Shown: one piece after another, positions 1-10,047 of the stretch
Layout: the number at the start of each line of letters is the position of its first letter
Position numbering within the stretch: position 1 is the first letter of the stretch
DNA from: Galeruca laticollis
Taxonomy: Eukaryota > Arthropoda > Insecta > Coleoptera > Chrysomelidae
DNA: 64,000 nt
Direction of reading: 5' to 3'
NCBI GenBank assembly: GCA_963921935.1
Contig: OY998175.1
Coordinates: 262,377,709-262,441,708, forward strand
Notes under the pieces: generated by a model
Told to the model about the DNA's origin: nothing
Databases searched by the model: none
Seen by the model: the letters and a program-made list of their open reading frames with translations, nothing else
Program-made: the position numbers and the translations under genes

Positions 1-1111
1 TCTCTTCAGTTATTGTTGTCAATGAGTACTTCATGAGTTCACGAACATCTTTCATTTTAAATGTTTCATCATGTCTAGCTACATAACCTTCCATTTGGGC
101 CCATATTAACTCTATCGCACTTAATTCACAATGGTATGGCGGCAAAGGAAGCACTGTTATCCCACGATACTTGGCTATTTCATCAATAACAAACTTTTTA
201 AATTGTAGCTTCTGATCTGGAGGAACCTTTGAAACTTCTTTATTCAACATATCATCTTCAAATGGTATATCTTTTACGATTAACCAGTTCCTAATATCAG
301 CTTTTCTCCAAGAGGTAGATGGAAGATTATCTGTTAATCGCGAATGATATGTGGCATTGTCCAAAACGATTACAGCATTATTTGAAATTAATTCGACCAT
401 TTGTGTGAAATACATCTGCAGTCATTTCTTCATGATAGTCTCTGGCTGATGTTGACTGAAACTCCAGTAAACCACCTTCAACGAACCCTTGATTGCATCC
501 CATATGCGTTACTATTAGTCGGCGACCTCTACCGATAGGAGTTTTCAGTCCACTAGATAAACCTTCTATGAAAGCTTGACGACTGGTTTGAATACTTTTG
601 TCCTGCCATATTTTTTTCACTGAATCTCCTTCATTGAGCCATGTCTCATATGTCTGTATTTTCGGATATCTCGTAAATACTGGCCTCTCCAACATATCAT
701 TTCTTCGTTGTCGATTAGCACTGATTTGCGACTTTGCTTCTCCCAATTAAAATTTAATTTGTGTAATATTTTCCACAAAGTTTTTCGCCCTATGTCAGGC
801 AAATTCTCGTCCTCCTTCACCATTCTTAGAATTCTGTCAAGGGTTGGGATCTCTTTTTTAAAATATAATTCATATAGTTTTCGTCTTATTGTATTTTGCA
901 TATGTTCATCAAGGTCAAATGGTTTTCTCTCAGTTGACATTTTAGGTGGAGATATATTTCCATTTTTCCTCTCTCTTAGAGGTCTGTAAATAATTTATTC
1001 ACTAGCAGCCGGCATTTGATGCACAACAGCATCATGCACATTTAACACTACAGTCTTCATTTGTAAGCTAATCACGCTCTTACACTTTACTGGGGTAAAA
1101 CTGGAAGACAT
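1..1111 (-). pseudogene. DDE_3 (IS630/Tc1-mariner type) transposase relic
   Basis: Cut-and-paste transposase relic that runs off the left edge. The ATG at 1111 opens an N-terminal stretch (MSSSFTPVKCKSVISLQMK) that ends near 1000, where part of the helix-turn-helix region seems deleted. A second block (940-617) carries the conserved KTLWKILHKLNFNW segment. The frame then shifts to 746-378, which carries WLNEGDSVKKIW and VTHMGCNQGFVEGGLL. It shifts again to 377-1, which reads VIVLDNATYH (second Asp) and ELSAIELIWAQ (third acidic residue). The first catalytic Asp, expected just before ETW, is missing (the codons read TYETW). With two frameshifts, a deletion and a lost catalytic residue it is inactive. 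A relative lies at 56785-57840. Family assignment is firm; the element ends are not visible. Confidence 0.85.
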
Positions 1112-1890
1112 TTTCCACAATACAGTGAACACTTATGGGACATAAGCGACTCTAAGCAAAACAAATTATACATATTGGGCGAGACCAAGTTTCACGTATA
1201 TACCTGCAAAATTTCTAAGTAGTTATTGGGACAATCCCTAGTAGGATCCTATTGTAATGTTTCTTGGAAATGTTATTATCAACATTTCGAAAATCAGAAA
1301 GTAATTATCTGGAGAATGAATTGATAAATGGTTTGTTAATATGTCTCCCAAGAATTGACCTGTTCCAAATTCTCAAGATAATTAATGAAATATCCAGTCA
1401 GAATTGTTCCGTTACCAGATTATTTCAAAAATAATTCATTGTTTCAACTGTATGTACTCTACATATGTATGAAGGTCAAGTAGTTGTTCTACCTAACCGA
1501 ATTTACATTTATATTACCTGTATATATCAGATCAGATATAGAATTAAATAGTAAATAAATTCCTTAGATGAACTGTGACGCTTATGCTCTACTACCTGAC
1601 TAGCATCTGTGATCTTTTTGCGTGCTGTCAGTCAATAAGAAACAGACTATAGTTTGCTGAATGGCCTTAGTTTCTTATATAAAACAAGGGACCGGGTGCT
1701 GACGAAAAAAAATCATAAAATAGGGCGTACTAGGAGGTTTGTTTAAAACATTTACAAACCGACAAATAAGACTACAAAACAATGTTAATAAACTTTGTTT
1801 TGTCTAGCAGTTTTCTTCTCGGAAATAAAAAATAAAACAGATATTTGCGCCTAGGGTAGCAAGTTTTTTGCGACACCTTCTGTAGGAGTA
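1112..1890. other. No gene recognised
   Basis: A+T-rich DNA upstream of the transposase relic. Stops occur in all frames, and I see no repeat or element terminus here. Confidence 0.5.
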
Positions 1891-1904
1891 GTGTTTTGAT
1901 GGTA

Positions 1905-2893
1905 ATCCCGCTCCGTCCACTAGTACTTTTAATCATCTAACTGGCTATAACGGCCACCTAAACCAGAGTGATTTCGATTTCGATGACAGTATCGCTGATC
2001 CGGATTTTGTTGAAGGTATAGAAGCCTCTACTGACGAAAGTGATGATCAAGTTGATGGTAAAGGTCCGTAATACTTGAAATTCCTATTATTTTAAGCTTC
2101 TTTTTCTAGAGACCTAACGGAAGAAAAAATGCGCAAAAGAAAATAGCATTAAGGATGCAAACTTAGACTACACCCCCGATAAAACTAAAATGGTAACGAC
2201 AGGGATAGATTCGTATAACTTAAATGAAAGTGAAAGACGATGTTTCGGTGGAAAGCGTGCCAAATAGTACGGAAAAAAATGAGAAACAAGGAAGGACACA
2301 GAAGCAGAGACAAGAAAGTGAAGAATTAAGAAATGCTGGCACAAGTTATACTACTGAAAAAGGAAAGGTGATACAGTTTAGAAACATGCAGCCATTAAAA
2401 GCATGTCGTATGAAATGTAAAGAAAGGTTTTCAGATAAGGACCGGGATAAATGTTTTCAAGACTATTGGAACTTGGAAAATCGTGATAAAAGGGCCAACT
2501 ATATAGCTTCTCTAATTGATTTAAATCAAAAGAGAACAGAAAAACTAGGACCAAGAAAAAAACACAGGGAATATTCATATCAATATAGTATCCTTGTTGC
2601 TTGGATACCACGGCCAATTTGTAAATCTTGTTTTATTGCAACCTTCGGTGAAACCAAAGGATTTGTTTAAATAGTAGGTCATTTTGTGGAATTATTCTCT
2701 ACGATAGATGTGGAATTGCTACTTCAGGTAATAGACGCTCGATGGAAGAAGTTCAAAGAGCCAAAGATCACAATTTGTCGTTTCCCAAATACGAATGCCA
2801 CTACTGTAGAAATAGAACATCTGAAAAGTACTTGTCTAGTGACTCATCTATAGCTAAAATGTATGACATGTAGAAAGAACTAGTAGACAAAAA
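1905..2893 (+). pseudogene. Relic of a cysteine-rich insect multicopy protein
   Basis: Degenerate copy of an uncharacterised protein that I recall as highly multicopy in aphids and beetles; its function is unknown to me. An acidic N-terminal exon (1905-2058, SDFDFDDSIADPDFVEG) ends at a plausible intron of about 50 bases (GTAAAG to TTTCTAG, about 2060-2110). The next open block, 2224-2670, holds the conserved core RNAGTSY, KCKERFSDKDRDKCFQDYW and CKSCFIATFGET. A further block (2741-2893) reads FPKYECHYCRNRTSEKYL and SSIAKMYDM, followed by an in-frame TAG, then KELVDKNK. The middle, about 2670-2740, lies in another frame. The relic runs directly into piggyBac coding sequence near 2900, so the two are fused at the DNA level. 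Confidence is for the homology; the exon model is tentative. Confidence 0.6.
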
Positions 2894-2902
2894 CAAGAGG
2901 GG

Positions 2903-4507
2903 GAGAAGAAAGATAATTTAATACAAGAGAGGGATGGCAAGGATGGCACTCAGTGGAGTGACACATCATCAATACAAAGGCAAACAATAGGTCGTAATAT
3001 TCTGCACGAAAAGAGTGGCGCATCATCCTTTAGTCGTTCATACACGGCTCGAGAAATTTTCAAGTCTATTATATCTCCAGAAATGTGTACCTTAATTCTA
3101 AGGCATTCTAACAAAAAAGGCAGAAAAGTAACGGACGAATGGAACCGAAAATTGGCAGATAAATATCCACCTCCCAACACACCAAGCCCGAAAGTATTCA
3201 TTCCATCTACTGAAGTAGAATTGGATGCATTTTTAGGAGTTCTTATTGCTGCTGGCGTACACAGGTCTAATAGGGAACACGTATCTGAAATGTGGAAACT
3301 AGAGTCCTTACCTCTATTTCGAGCGGCCATGTCTCGAGATCGGTTCAAAATGTTTCTCAGATTTATTCGCTTTGATGATCAGAACACACGTGCCGAACGT
3401 GCCAAAAATGATAAAGCTGCCCCAATTCGAGATATTTGGACTATGGTAAATTCAAATTTGGCAAAGAACTACAAGCCAAAAGAATGTATAACAGTAGACG
3501 AACAATTGTTTCCTTACAGGGGACATACTAAATTTACCCAATACTTTCCATCGAAACCCGCAAAATATGGAATAAAAATTTTTTGGGCTTGCGATGCGGC
3601 AAATGCTTATCCTTTACAAGGTCAACTATACACTGGAAAACCATTAGATGGTGAACGACAGGTAAATGTCGGTGAGCGTACAGTTTTGGATCTAGTGGCA
3701 AAGTATAAGGGTTCGGGAAGAAATGTAACAACGGATAATTTTTTTACAAGTCTGCAATTGGCCCGTACTTTGAATTCATGGAAGATGACTTTGGTAGGGA
3801 CTCTCACTAAAAATAAGGCATTTTTACCACCAAATATGCAGGCATCTAAAGACAGGCCTATATACTCAACCATTTTCGCATTCAACAAAGATGCAACAAT
3901 ATGTTCCTATGTTCCAAAGAAAAACAAATCTGTTATTCTTTTATCAACGATGCACACTACAGGCCAAGTAGATGATACTACCGTGGCGAAGCCTGAAATA
4001 ATAAAATATTATAATCAAACAAAAGGAGGCGTTGACACCATGGATAAGATGCTAGGCGAGTATACAGTAAAACGTAGAACAAATCGTTGGCCATTGGCAT
4101 TTTTTTTCAACACAATAGATGTTGGTGGCTTGGCTTCTTATTGTATTTACAAGGAACACAATCCAAATTTTAGAGCAACTGATCAACGTCGAAGATTTCT
4201 AAAAGATCTTGCTCATGACATGTGCTTGCCCGCTATACAAATGCGATCCCTTATTCCAAAAGTTGTTGGTAATTATTTCACACGTCAGTCGCTAGAAATG
4301 GTTCTTGGTCGACAAATAATCGAACCCATTGTTACTCCAGCCGGAGAACAACCAAGACGGGATGCTTCTGGGCGTATTATGGTTGTTGGTAGCTGCCAAA
4401 TTTGTCGAGAATTAAAGCTCAAACAAAGGAAGACTCGTAAAGCGTGTAAATCCTGCTGTAAGCCAGTTTGTAATGAACACTCTGTAGATCAAACTATATG
4501 TAAATAA
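2903..4507 (+). CDS. piggyBac-type transposase (DDE_Tnp_1_7), largely open
   Basis: Transposase for TTAA-specific cut-and-paste transposition. The ATG at 3083 opens 474 codons, but homology extends upstream in frame to about 2903 (GKDGTQWS and the basic block after it), so the natural start is further 5' and appears lost or replaced by the neighbouring relic. Visible in order from Met3083: dimerisation/insertion region, first catalytic Asp in TVDEQLFPYRG (about residue 139), second in VTTDNFFTS (about 218), third in TKGGVDTMD (about 318), then a C-terminal cysteine-rich domain from about residue 436 (CQICREL, CKSCCKPVCNEHS). All three acidic residues are present and no stop interrupts the domain. 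Length is slightly short for the family (about 580). The right terminus lies about 360 bases downstream; no left terminus was found. Either a young copy or a retained ORF. Confidence 0.85.
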   Translation, partial: EKKDNLIQERDGKDGTQWSDTSSIQRQTIGRNILHEKSGASSFSRSYTAREIFKSIISPEMCTLILRHSNKKGRKVTDEWNRKLADKYPPPNTPSPKVFIPSTEVELDAFLGVLIAAGVHRSNREHVSEMWKLESLPLFRAAMSRDRFKMFLRFIRFDDQNTRAERAKNDKAAPIRDIWTMVNSNLAKNYKPKECITVDEQLFPYRGHTKFTQYFPSKPAKYGIKIFWACDAANAYPLQGQLYTGKPLDGERQVNVGERTVLDLVAKYKGSGRNVTTDNFFTSLQLARTLNSWKMTLVGTLTKNKAFLPPNMQASKDRPIYSTIFAFNKDATICSYVPKKNKSVILLSTMHTTGQVDDTTVAKPEIIKYYNQTKGGVDTMDKMLGEYTVKRRTNRWPLAFFFNTIDVGGLASYCIYKEHNPNFRATDQRRRFLKDLAHDMCLPAIQMRSLIPKVVGNYFTRQSLEMVLGRQIIEPIVTPAGEQPRRDASGRIMVVGSCQICRELKLKQRKTRKACKSCCKPVCNEHSVDQTICK

Positions 4508-4647
4508 TGTTGCCAAAAAACCAACTGACCTTATATGTAAGATTTTTTTGTTTTTTTGTTACCATTTATATAAATAAATATATGCAGATAAACTTCGCGT
4601 TTTCATTCTGGCTATAAAAAATATCTATTTGCATTTAAAACTGATAG

Positions 4648-4663
4648 AGGTACCCAGGTACCT
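4648..4663. repeat. Near-palindromic GGTACC motif, piggyBac subterminal region
   Basis: Reads AGGTACCCAGGTACCT, a palindrome with two central mismatches. It resembles the perfect palindrome at 4829-4856, about 180 bases further toward the element end, suggesting a repeated subterminal motif. Confidence 0.5.
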
Positions 4664-4828
4664 ACACCGTTATTTCTGGGCGAAAAAACTTTGGACCTAA
4701 TTTATTTCTAAAATAGCGTAAAAATATTATTTCTATTGTAACATTGTGTAGAAAAAACCTAGATTAGAAATGTCACGAAATCACACACTTCAAAGAATTT
4801 AAACAAAAAAAGTATTTATATCTAAAAT

Positions 4829-4871
4829 CTGAATAGGTACCCGGGTACCTATTCAGTCACATAAAGGTTAA
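4829..4871. repeat. piggyBac right end: 28-bp perfect palindrome and TTAA
   Basis: Positions 4829-4856 form a perfect 28-bp palindrome centred on the CCCGGG at 4840-4845. It is followed by TCACATAAAGG and then TTAA at 4868-4871. Read inward, the terminus begins TTAA-CCTTTATGTGACTGAAT, which fits piggyBac ends (TTAA, then CCY). The matching left terminus was not found upstream of the transposase. Confidence 0.6.
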
Positions 4872-5320
4872 TAACTGTTGTATAAAGAGAAAACTACTGC
4901 CTCTAACAATCGTTATTCTATAACAATCCTCCATTCTCATAAAAATCTACCCATGTTATTTATTCTTAACGCAGGGATATTTTATTGTCTACACTATATA
5001 CACAGACAGACAGTGAATTAATAACATTTTCCAACTACCGCCCATTTACGATGTATTTCAACGCACTCAAATTCGTTGATTAATGACCCTTAATAATGAA
5101 TGATTTTCTGTAAAGCAACGATTGTACTGAATTCAACCGAACATACATTGTTCTTATACATTCATATTGGCAGTGACCTGTGGTGTAGTAGACTTACCTA
5201 CTAATTAATACATTTGAAATCAAGTAGCTGTGTCATTATTTATCTTATTGTTAAAATTTCTCAAAATTCTATGTATATTTTAAAATCAAAAGGGAAGGAA
5301 ACGTATTGTAACGAACTCGG
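4872..5320. other. No gene recognised
   Basis: A+T-rich spacer between the piggyBac end and hairpin A. No coding potential or repeat seen. Confidence 0.5.
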
Positions 5321-5435
5321 GAATTGAATCGGCGATTAACAATCTCGAACAGTTACGCGATCGCTTCGCTCGCTCGTTAAATTTCTCGGTTGTTAATCGC
5401 CCTTGCACTTGTTCGTTAGATAACTATTTCAATTC
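5321..5435. repeat. Foldback hairpin A with GC-rich loop
   Basis: Stem GGCGATTAACAA (5331-5342) pairs perfectly with TTGTTAATCGCC (5390-5401). Outer arms GAATTGAA (5321-5328) and TTCAATTC (5428-5435) also pair. The loop carries the CpG-rich string GATCGCTTCGCTCGCTCG, out of keeping with the flanks. It has the same design as the hairpins at 9458, 53826, 54649 and 56085. Confidence 0.6.
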
Positions 5436-5475
5436 AGATTATCTCAAACCGTTAATATATAATACATAATAATAA

Positions 5476-5899
5476 TGCAACCAACCCGTTAGTGACAGTG
5501 TTAAGCATGGAGGTTAGAGAGAAGGAGAACACTCGCCGTAGAAAAATGTGTCCCTGGAATATGGTAGAAATAAGTGAGGCGCTGCGATCGCTAAGCTGCC
5601 TCTAGTTAAGCCAATCAGAAAGCTCGTGGGATCCCATTATAATTATCGCAATCCAATTGGTTCCAATGAAATGACGCTGTTGTGTTTTTATTTGAGGGTT
5701 CATAAACAGCTAATTTCGCAGATACTACTTACTGACGCCAGCGCGGCTGGTGGCTAAAAGATGAACTGATAATAATTTCCTGGGACAGGTGGGTCAATTC
5801 TTTAACACGTAGCGATTGTTCTTCTTCTCTCTAACCTCCATGGTATTAAGCTAGTTAGATATTCCTCGTTCCTTGTTAATTAGATTTAGGTTAGGTATT
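5476..5899 (+). repeat. gypsy 5' LTR, left part (interrupted by a MITE)
   Basis: Bases 5476-5505 and 5851-5899 align with 12326 onward of the 3' LTR (CTAGTTAGATATTC against TTAGTTAGATATTC). Copia breaks it at 5899; it resumes at 10376-10381. Confidence 0.7.
5506..5842. mobile_element. 337-bp MITE with 25-bp TIRs and 8-bp target duplication
   Basis: Terminal inverted repeats begin CATGGAGGTTAGAGAGAAG (5506) and end with its complement at 5842; about 25 bp match with one difference. Flanks GTGTTAAG (5498-5505) and GTATTAAG (5843-5850) form an 8-bp duplication with one mismatch. The 3' LTR shows the empty site GTGTCAAG. T at position 2 and A at position 7 fit the hAT target preference, and CA...TG termini also fit; a P-type origin is possible because the end reads CATG. 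No coding capacity. Confidence 0.75.
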
Positions 5900-6098
5900 T
5901 GTTGCTGGGGATGGATTTATTATTAAAATCACTGGATCAGTGTTTATATAACTTTAAAAATTAGAATCAAATATAAAGGAACAATAATTATTACTGATAC
6001 AAAAACATAGGTACAGACAACTATGTGACACTTGGCATATATATGAGTTGCCAACTAATAATAAAGTGAGTTTTGATAATTACATTGGTCATTTAATA
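5900..6098 (-). repeat. copia 3' LTR
   Basis: About 199 bp, plus strand starting TGTTGCTGGGGATGG. The first two bases of the LTR in element orientation read TA instead of TG. Confidence 0.85.
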
Positions 6099-6414
6099 CC
6101 CCTCTTGAATGAAATTATTCTAACTCTCAATACCTTTGAACATAAGTGTTTTTATATGTATATAAAAAAACTTACTCTAGACCCAAACGCCAAACAAAGG
6201 CTTGAAGTTTGATTTTACCTAAAGGTTTTGTGAAACCATCTGTTATTTGCTCATCACTCTTTATATGTGTGATGTTTGTCAACCCACTATCTATATTTTA
6301 TTCCATTAAGAAAAATTTTATATCCATGTGCTCTGTTCCTTTATTATTTTCAGGATTGTGTGCGATATTAATTGCGGATTGGTTATCTTCAAAAATTGGA
6401 GTTGGGCTTTCAAG

Positions 6415-7345
6415 TTAAATATCAAAATCAGATAATAGTTTCTTCACTTCTCTTACCGCAGCAGCAAGTGCTACAAATTCGGATTCTGTAGATGAGATTG
6501 CCACTGTTTGTTGTTTTTTACTTGCCCATATTATACTACAATCAAAAAATTTAAACACGTAGCCTGTGCTTGATTTGCGGTCACGAACATCTCCTCCCCA
6601 GTCTGAGTCAACATATCCACGGTGAATATCAACATTGGTGTCTGGTTTAAAAAATAGTTTCAAATCAATAGTGCCTTTTACTTATCTTAAAACTCTTTTA
6701 AAGAATTTTATTAAAAAATCATTGGCCTTATACTGAAAGCAACTTAACAGGTTCACGCTTGTACAAAAATCAGGTCTAGAGACCGATACAGCATATAAAA
6801 AGCTGCAAATCATTTTCCTGCATATTCTAATCAACTTTACATCTCTACTAGGATTATTTAACACATTATAGTCTAAATCTGGTTTCGTCGGAGTACTAAC
6901 ACTGTTACACTCATTCATATAATGCTTTTGCAATATCTGGTCTAAGTAATCCGATTGATACAGTTCTACATAACCCTGTTACATTTTGTTTAATAGTAAT
7001 GCCCAAATAATGTGGCATCATATCAAGATCTTTCATACAGAAATCAATATGTTGAAATTAGTAGAATCTTGTACATCTGACATATCTGTGCCTAAGATCA
7101 GAACATCATCAACATACAATAATACATAAATTTTGCTTTTTACTGAATTTTTATAGTAAAGACAAAAATCATTCTGTGATTGTAAACAGCCTTTTGCCTT
7201 TATTAAGCTATCAAATTTTGAATTCCAACAATTTGGTGATTTTTTCAGTCCATAAATTGATTTGTTCAGCTTACACACAGTGCTAGAATTATTTTTGTCT
7301 TTTCCAGGTAATGACATATATACTTTATCATTAATATCGCCATAT
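6415..7345 (-). pseudogene. copia pol: reverse transcriptase and RNase H remnants
   Basis: RT block (7345-7033) begins DRRSAFLYGDINDKVYMSLP, carries KLNKSIYGLKKSPNCW and the catalytic LLYVDDVLI, then breaks frame. A second block (6933-6682) covers the RT-RNase H connection (SVSRPDF). A third (6663-6415) is the copia RNase H with GYVDSDWGGDVRDRKSSTGY, IIWASKKQQTVA and SSTESEFVALA. The YVDD motif is intact, but the blocks lie in different frames and the RT N-terminus is absent because a deletion joins the early integrase to the RT. It would have copied the element RNA in the virus-like particle. Confidence 0.85.
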
Positions 7346-7419
7346 AAGAAAGCGCTTCGCCTGTCTTGTTTCAGATTTGTTTTTTATGAAATATGTAACT
7401 CTATAATTTGAGAAATCCT

Positions 7420-8160
7420 ATTTCAGAAATGAAAAATAGCTTGTCCCGCCTATTGGTTCGGTTTCAAAGGTGCCACATATGTCGGCATGAATTAACTGGC
7501 TTAAATTTATAGTCTGCGAATTGCTAGTATTATAAAGTTATCTATGCTGCTTGCCAACTAGGCAATTTTTACAGAAATTATTTTGGTTATCTTTGTAAAG
7601 GACAATATTTTCTCTCAGGACCCTTTTAACTGTTTCAAAATTCTTGTGTATAAGTTTATTATGCCAGTCCAGTATGCTTTCAACAATATTACAATGTACG
7701 ATATATTTAAGTTTAAAATTCATTTTGAAAAACTTACCCTGTCTTACTGCTGTTACACATATTCTTCTTGTTGAGTCTCTAATCCCAGTGATATTTTTGT
7801 TAGACTACAACTTATATTCTTTGTATAAGGCTTGTCCACAGAGAATAGATTTATTCTGAATTCAGGAATGTAAAGGACTTTATTTAATTTTGTATTTACC
7901 CATTCTTCTCCACTACATGCTCCTAGTTCTACTTGTCTCATACCTGCTACGGTTACTATTGATCCATCTCCCATTTTCAATATTCTTTCAACAGAACAAT
8001 AGATATTTGAGAATAGGTTCCTATTATAACACATATGATCACTTGCTCGCGTATCCATATCTACACCAGTCTGTTAGGATGAACGTTTATTCTCCTGTCA
8101 GAGCTACACTGTTAATAAAAGCAATTGATGGTTTCGGATTTACTTTTCCAGCATCTCGTT
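7420..8160 (-). pseudogene. copia protease and truncated integrase
   Basis: The protease block (8058-7753) has the active-site context MDTRASDHMC, where the family has DTGAS; the Gly after D-T is Arg here, which should kill the enzyme. A zinc-binding pre-integrase block (7723-7538) carries WHNKLIHKNFETV and FCKNCLVGKQHR (HHCC). The integrase core starts with IHADICGTFETEP (first Asp) near 7480. Coding then jumps to the RT near 7345, so most of the core, including the remaining catalytic residues, is deleted. Confidence 0.8.
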
Positions 8161-8755
8161 TTCTTTTTGAACCAAAACTCTGATATCAAATGACCTGGTT
8201 TTTTGCAGTAATTGCACCTCTTGTTTCGAGTCTTATTTTTATGTTTGTTAATTTCATAATTGTTGTGTGAGGAGTTTGTATTGATTTGCCAGGTGGATGC
8301 TAGTGCACGTGACTGTTCGCTTCCCTTTATACGTTCTTCTTCTATCAACAGACGAGAGGTTTGTTCCTTAAGATTTTGAATATTGCTGTCAGTGGACTCC
8401 CATGCGCCTGCAAAATGTTTTAAATTATCTGGCAGCGACATTAAGCTTTTCGTTATCACCACTTTCTCACTAATTTCCTCCCCTAGTTGCTTAAGATTTC
8501 CTTCAATCTCATCTAGCTGAGATATTAACTGAGCAACATCACCTTTAAGCACTCGGTTGAAAAATCTTTGTTGTAATAGGTGAATGCTTAGTTGGCTTTT
8601 TTGTTCATAAATTGATTTCAGTTTGTCCCACATTTGAATTAACGTCTCACACGAGAGGATATGTGTCATGAGTTTTTCTTCCATACGAACTGCTATGATC
8701 TCTTGAGCCCAAGCATCCTTTTTATCCCAGTCATCACAATTTGTTTGTGGTCTTG
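8112..8755 (-). pseudogene. copia gag, central and C-terminal part (UBN2 type)
   Basis: 190 open codons from 8684, with homology reaching upstream to about 8755 (KWSTPRPQTNCDDWDKKDAW). Core motifs AQEIIAVRMEEKLMTHILSC, LLQQRFF, and LKQLGEEISEKVV are typical of insect copia gag. The zinc knuckle reads CNYCKKPGHLISEFW; the fourth ligand Cys is Phe, so RNA binding by the knuckle is probably lost. The N-terminal part of the same gag lies 1.1 kb away at 9890-10047. Confidence 0.85.
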
Positions 8756-9890
8756 GAGTGGACCATTTACTGTGTCAAACGGACCGGTAAAATTTGAAAA
8801 ACCTACCTGACACCGATTTCGAAAATTCTTTTTCAATTATGTAAGGCACTTACTAACAAACACATAGCACCACAAATAATGCTGCGGAAACACTAAACAA
8901 GCGCAGTAGAAGGACTTTCATTTTCGAATTTGTCCCTTTTCGAATGGATATTTCTCATATTTTCTTGTTGTATATACACATATATATTCTCGAAGTATAG
9001 TATTTAATTTGTTCTTGATATATACTCGTATGTGATAATTGTAGACTGAATCATTACGATAAACACTAGTTTTTTTCAAAATGATTTTGTTATGCTTTGA
9101 CAACAAACTCAACTGACATTTGCTAATCACTCACATTAGCGAGGTTGCCAAATTAATGAAGTTATGAAATTACGGAAAATGTAAGTCTCGATTTCGTTTG
9201 TATGCAGTTACATCGATATTTTTTTATCTGTGGTTATTTCGGAATTACATGAAGTTACTTTGCAAAAAAAGCGCGCCAGGTCGCGCGCGCGAATTGAGAA
9301 ACGTCGACCTGGTGTGCTCGCTTCGCTCGCGATTTCAATCCACATTATTCTGTAATACGGGCTTAAATAAGTACACCACATACGTTATTAGGAATATATA
9401 CACAATTTGAAAAGGAAAAAAAATATGAACAGCTATCAATAGTTTGCAAAAAAAAGCGCCGGGTCGACGTTTCGCAATTCTCGCGCGCACTAATTGCGAA
9501 ACCTTGACCCGGCACATTATTCAGTAATACGGGCTTAAATAGGTATACCACATACGTGTATAGGTTATTCATTGATATGTGTTAGGTGTCGGGGAGCGAT
9601 CTTTAAAACATACGTTTACTGTTTAAGCTATAAAGGTTAGATCATTTACACCTAGATCAGTTAATAGATTTGAGCTGAATAATTCTGTCAGCTGAGACCT
9701 TTAAAATAAGAAGCGGTAGTTGATATATTCTTCTTTTTTAATTTTTCTATTGTCAAGTTTGGCAACGTTGTTTAAAAATTTGACGTAAATATTGGAATTT
9801 TCGCACTTTTCATATTGAATTTTTATTGTTAATATGTGTTTCCGCGGAGAAATTTTTGGTTTTCCAGGTTAGCTAATTAATGTTTTATAC
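8756..9890. mobile_element. Unidentified ~1.1-kb insertion inside copia gag
   Basis: Gag homology stops near 9890 and resumes near 8755, so the stretch between is foreign to copia. It has no clear ORF and no TIR or target duplication that I could define. It holds a direct duplication of about 120-130 bases (9259-9388 and 9443-9560) with GC-rich hairpins. Boundaries are accurate to about 20 bases. Confidence 0.55.
9259..9560. repeat. Direct duplication with GC-rich hairpins B and C
   Basis: Two units share TTTGCAAAAAAA-GCG and then CACATTATTC-GTAATACGGGC and CACCACATACGT. The second unit contains a 22-bp stem (9458-9479 with 9492-9513, 20 of 22 paired) around the loop CTCGCGCGCACT. The first has CCAGGTCG/CGACCTGG (9276-9283 and 9305-9312) followed by GCTCGCTTCGCTCGCG. 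C+G content is far above the neighbourhood. Confidence 0.65.
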
Positions 9891-10047
9891 TGTAATTTTT
9901 TTTTTTTGAAATTCGTTCTACATACAGATTCTCAAATTTTTCCAACAGACCATTGGATTTTAATATAATTTCAGTCTGGAACTTCTAAATCGTCCAATTG
10001 TCCCCTGTGAACTTTGAAGTAGTTGAATTTTGTTTTTCCTGATCCAT
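9891..10047 (-). pseudogene. copia gag N-terminus
   Basis: ATG at 10047 opens MDQEKQNSTTSKFTGDNW, a standard copia gag start. Two codons later an in-frame TAG takes the place of the Trp normally in this motif. Reading continues through KFQTEIILKSNGLLEKFENL until the foreign segment begins. It sits just downstream of the primer site, as expected for gag. Confidence 0.8.

Noticed and set aside
5471..5475. Target duplication for the gypsy element at 5476-12716
   Set aside because: The left flank AATAA and right flank TGTCC do not match; the element has probably recombined or its flank was deleted.
8740..9900. TACTGT at both ends of the copia gag insertion as a 6-bp target duplication
   Set aside because: It is short, the boundaries are uncertain, and no TIR or element end fits.
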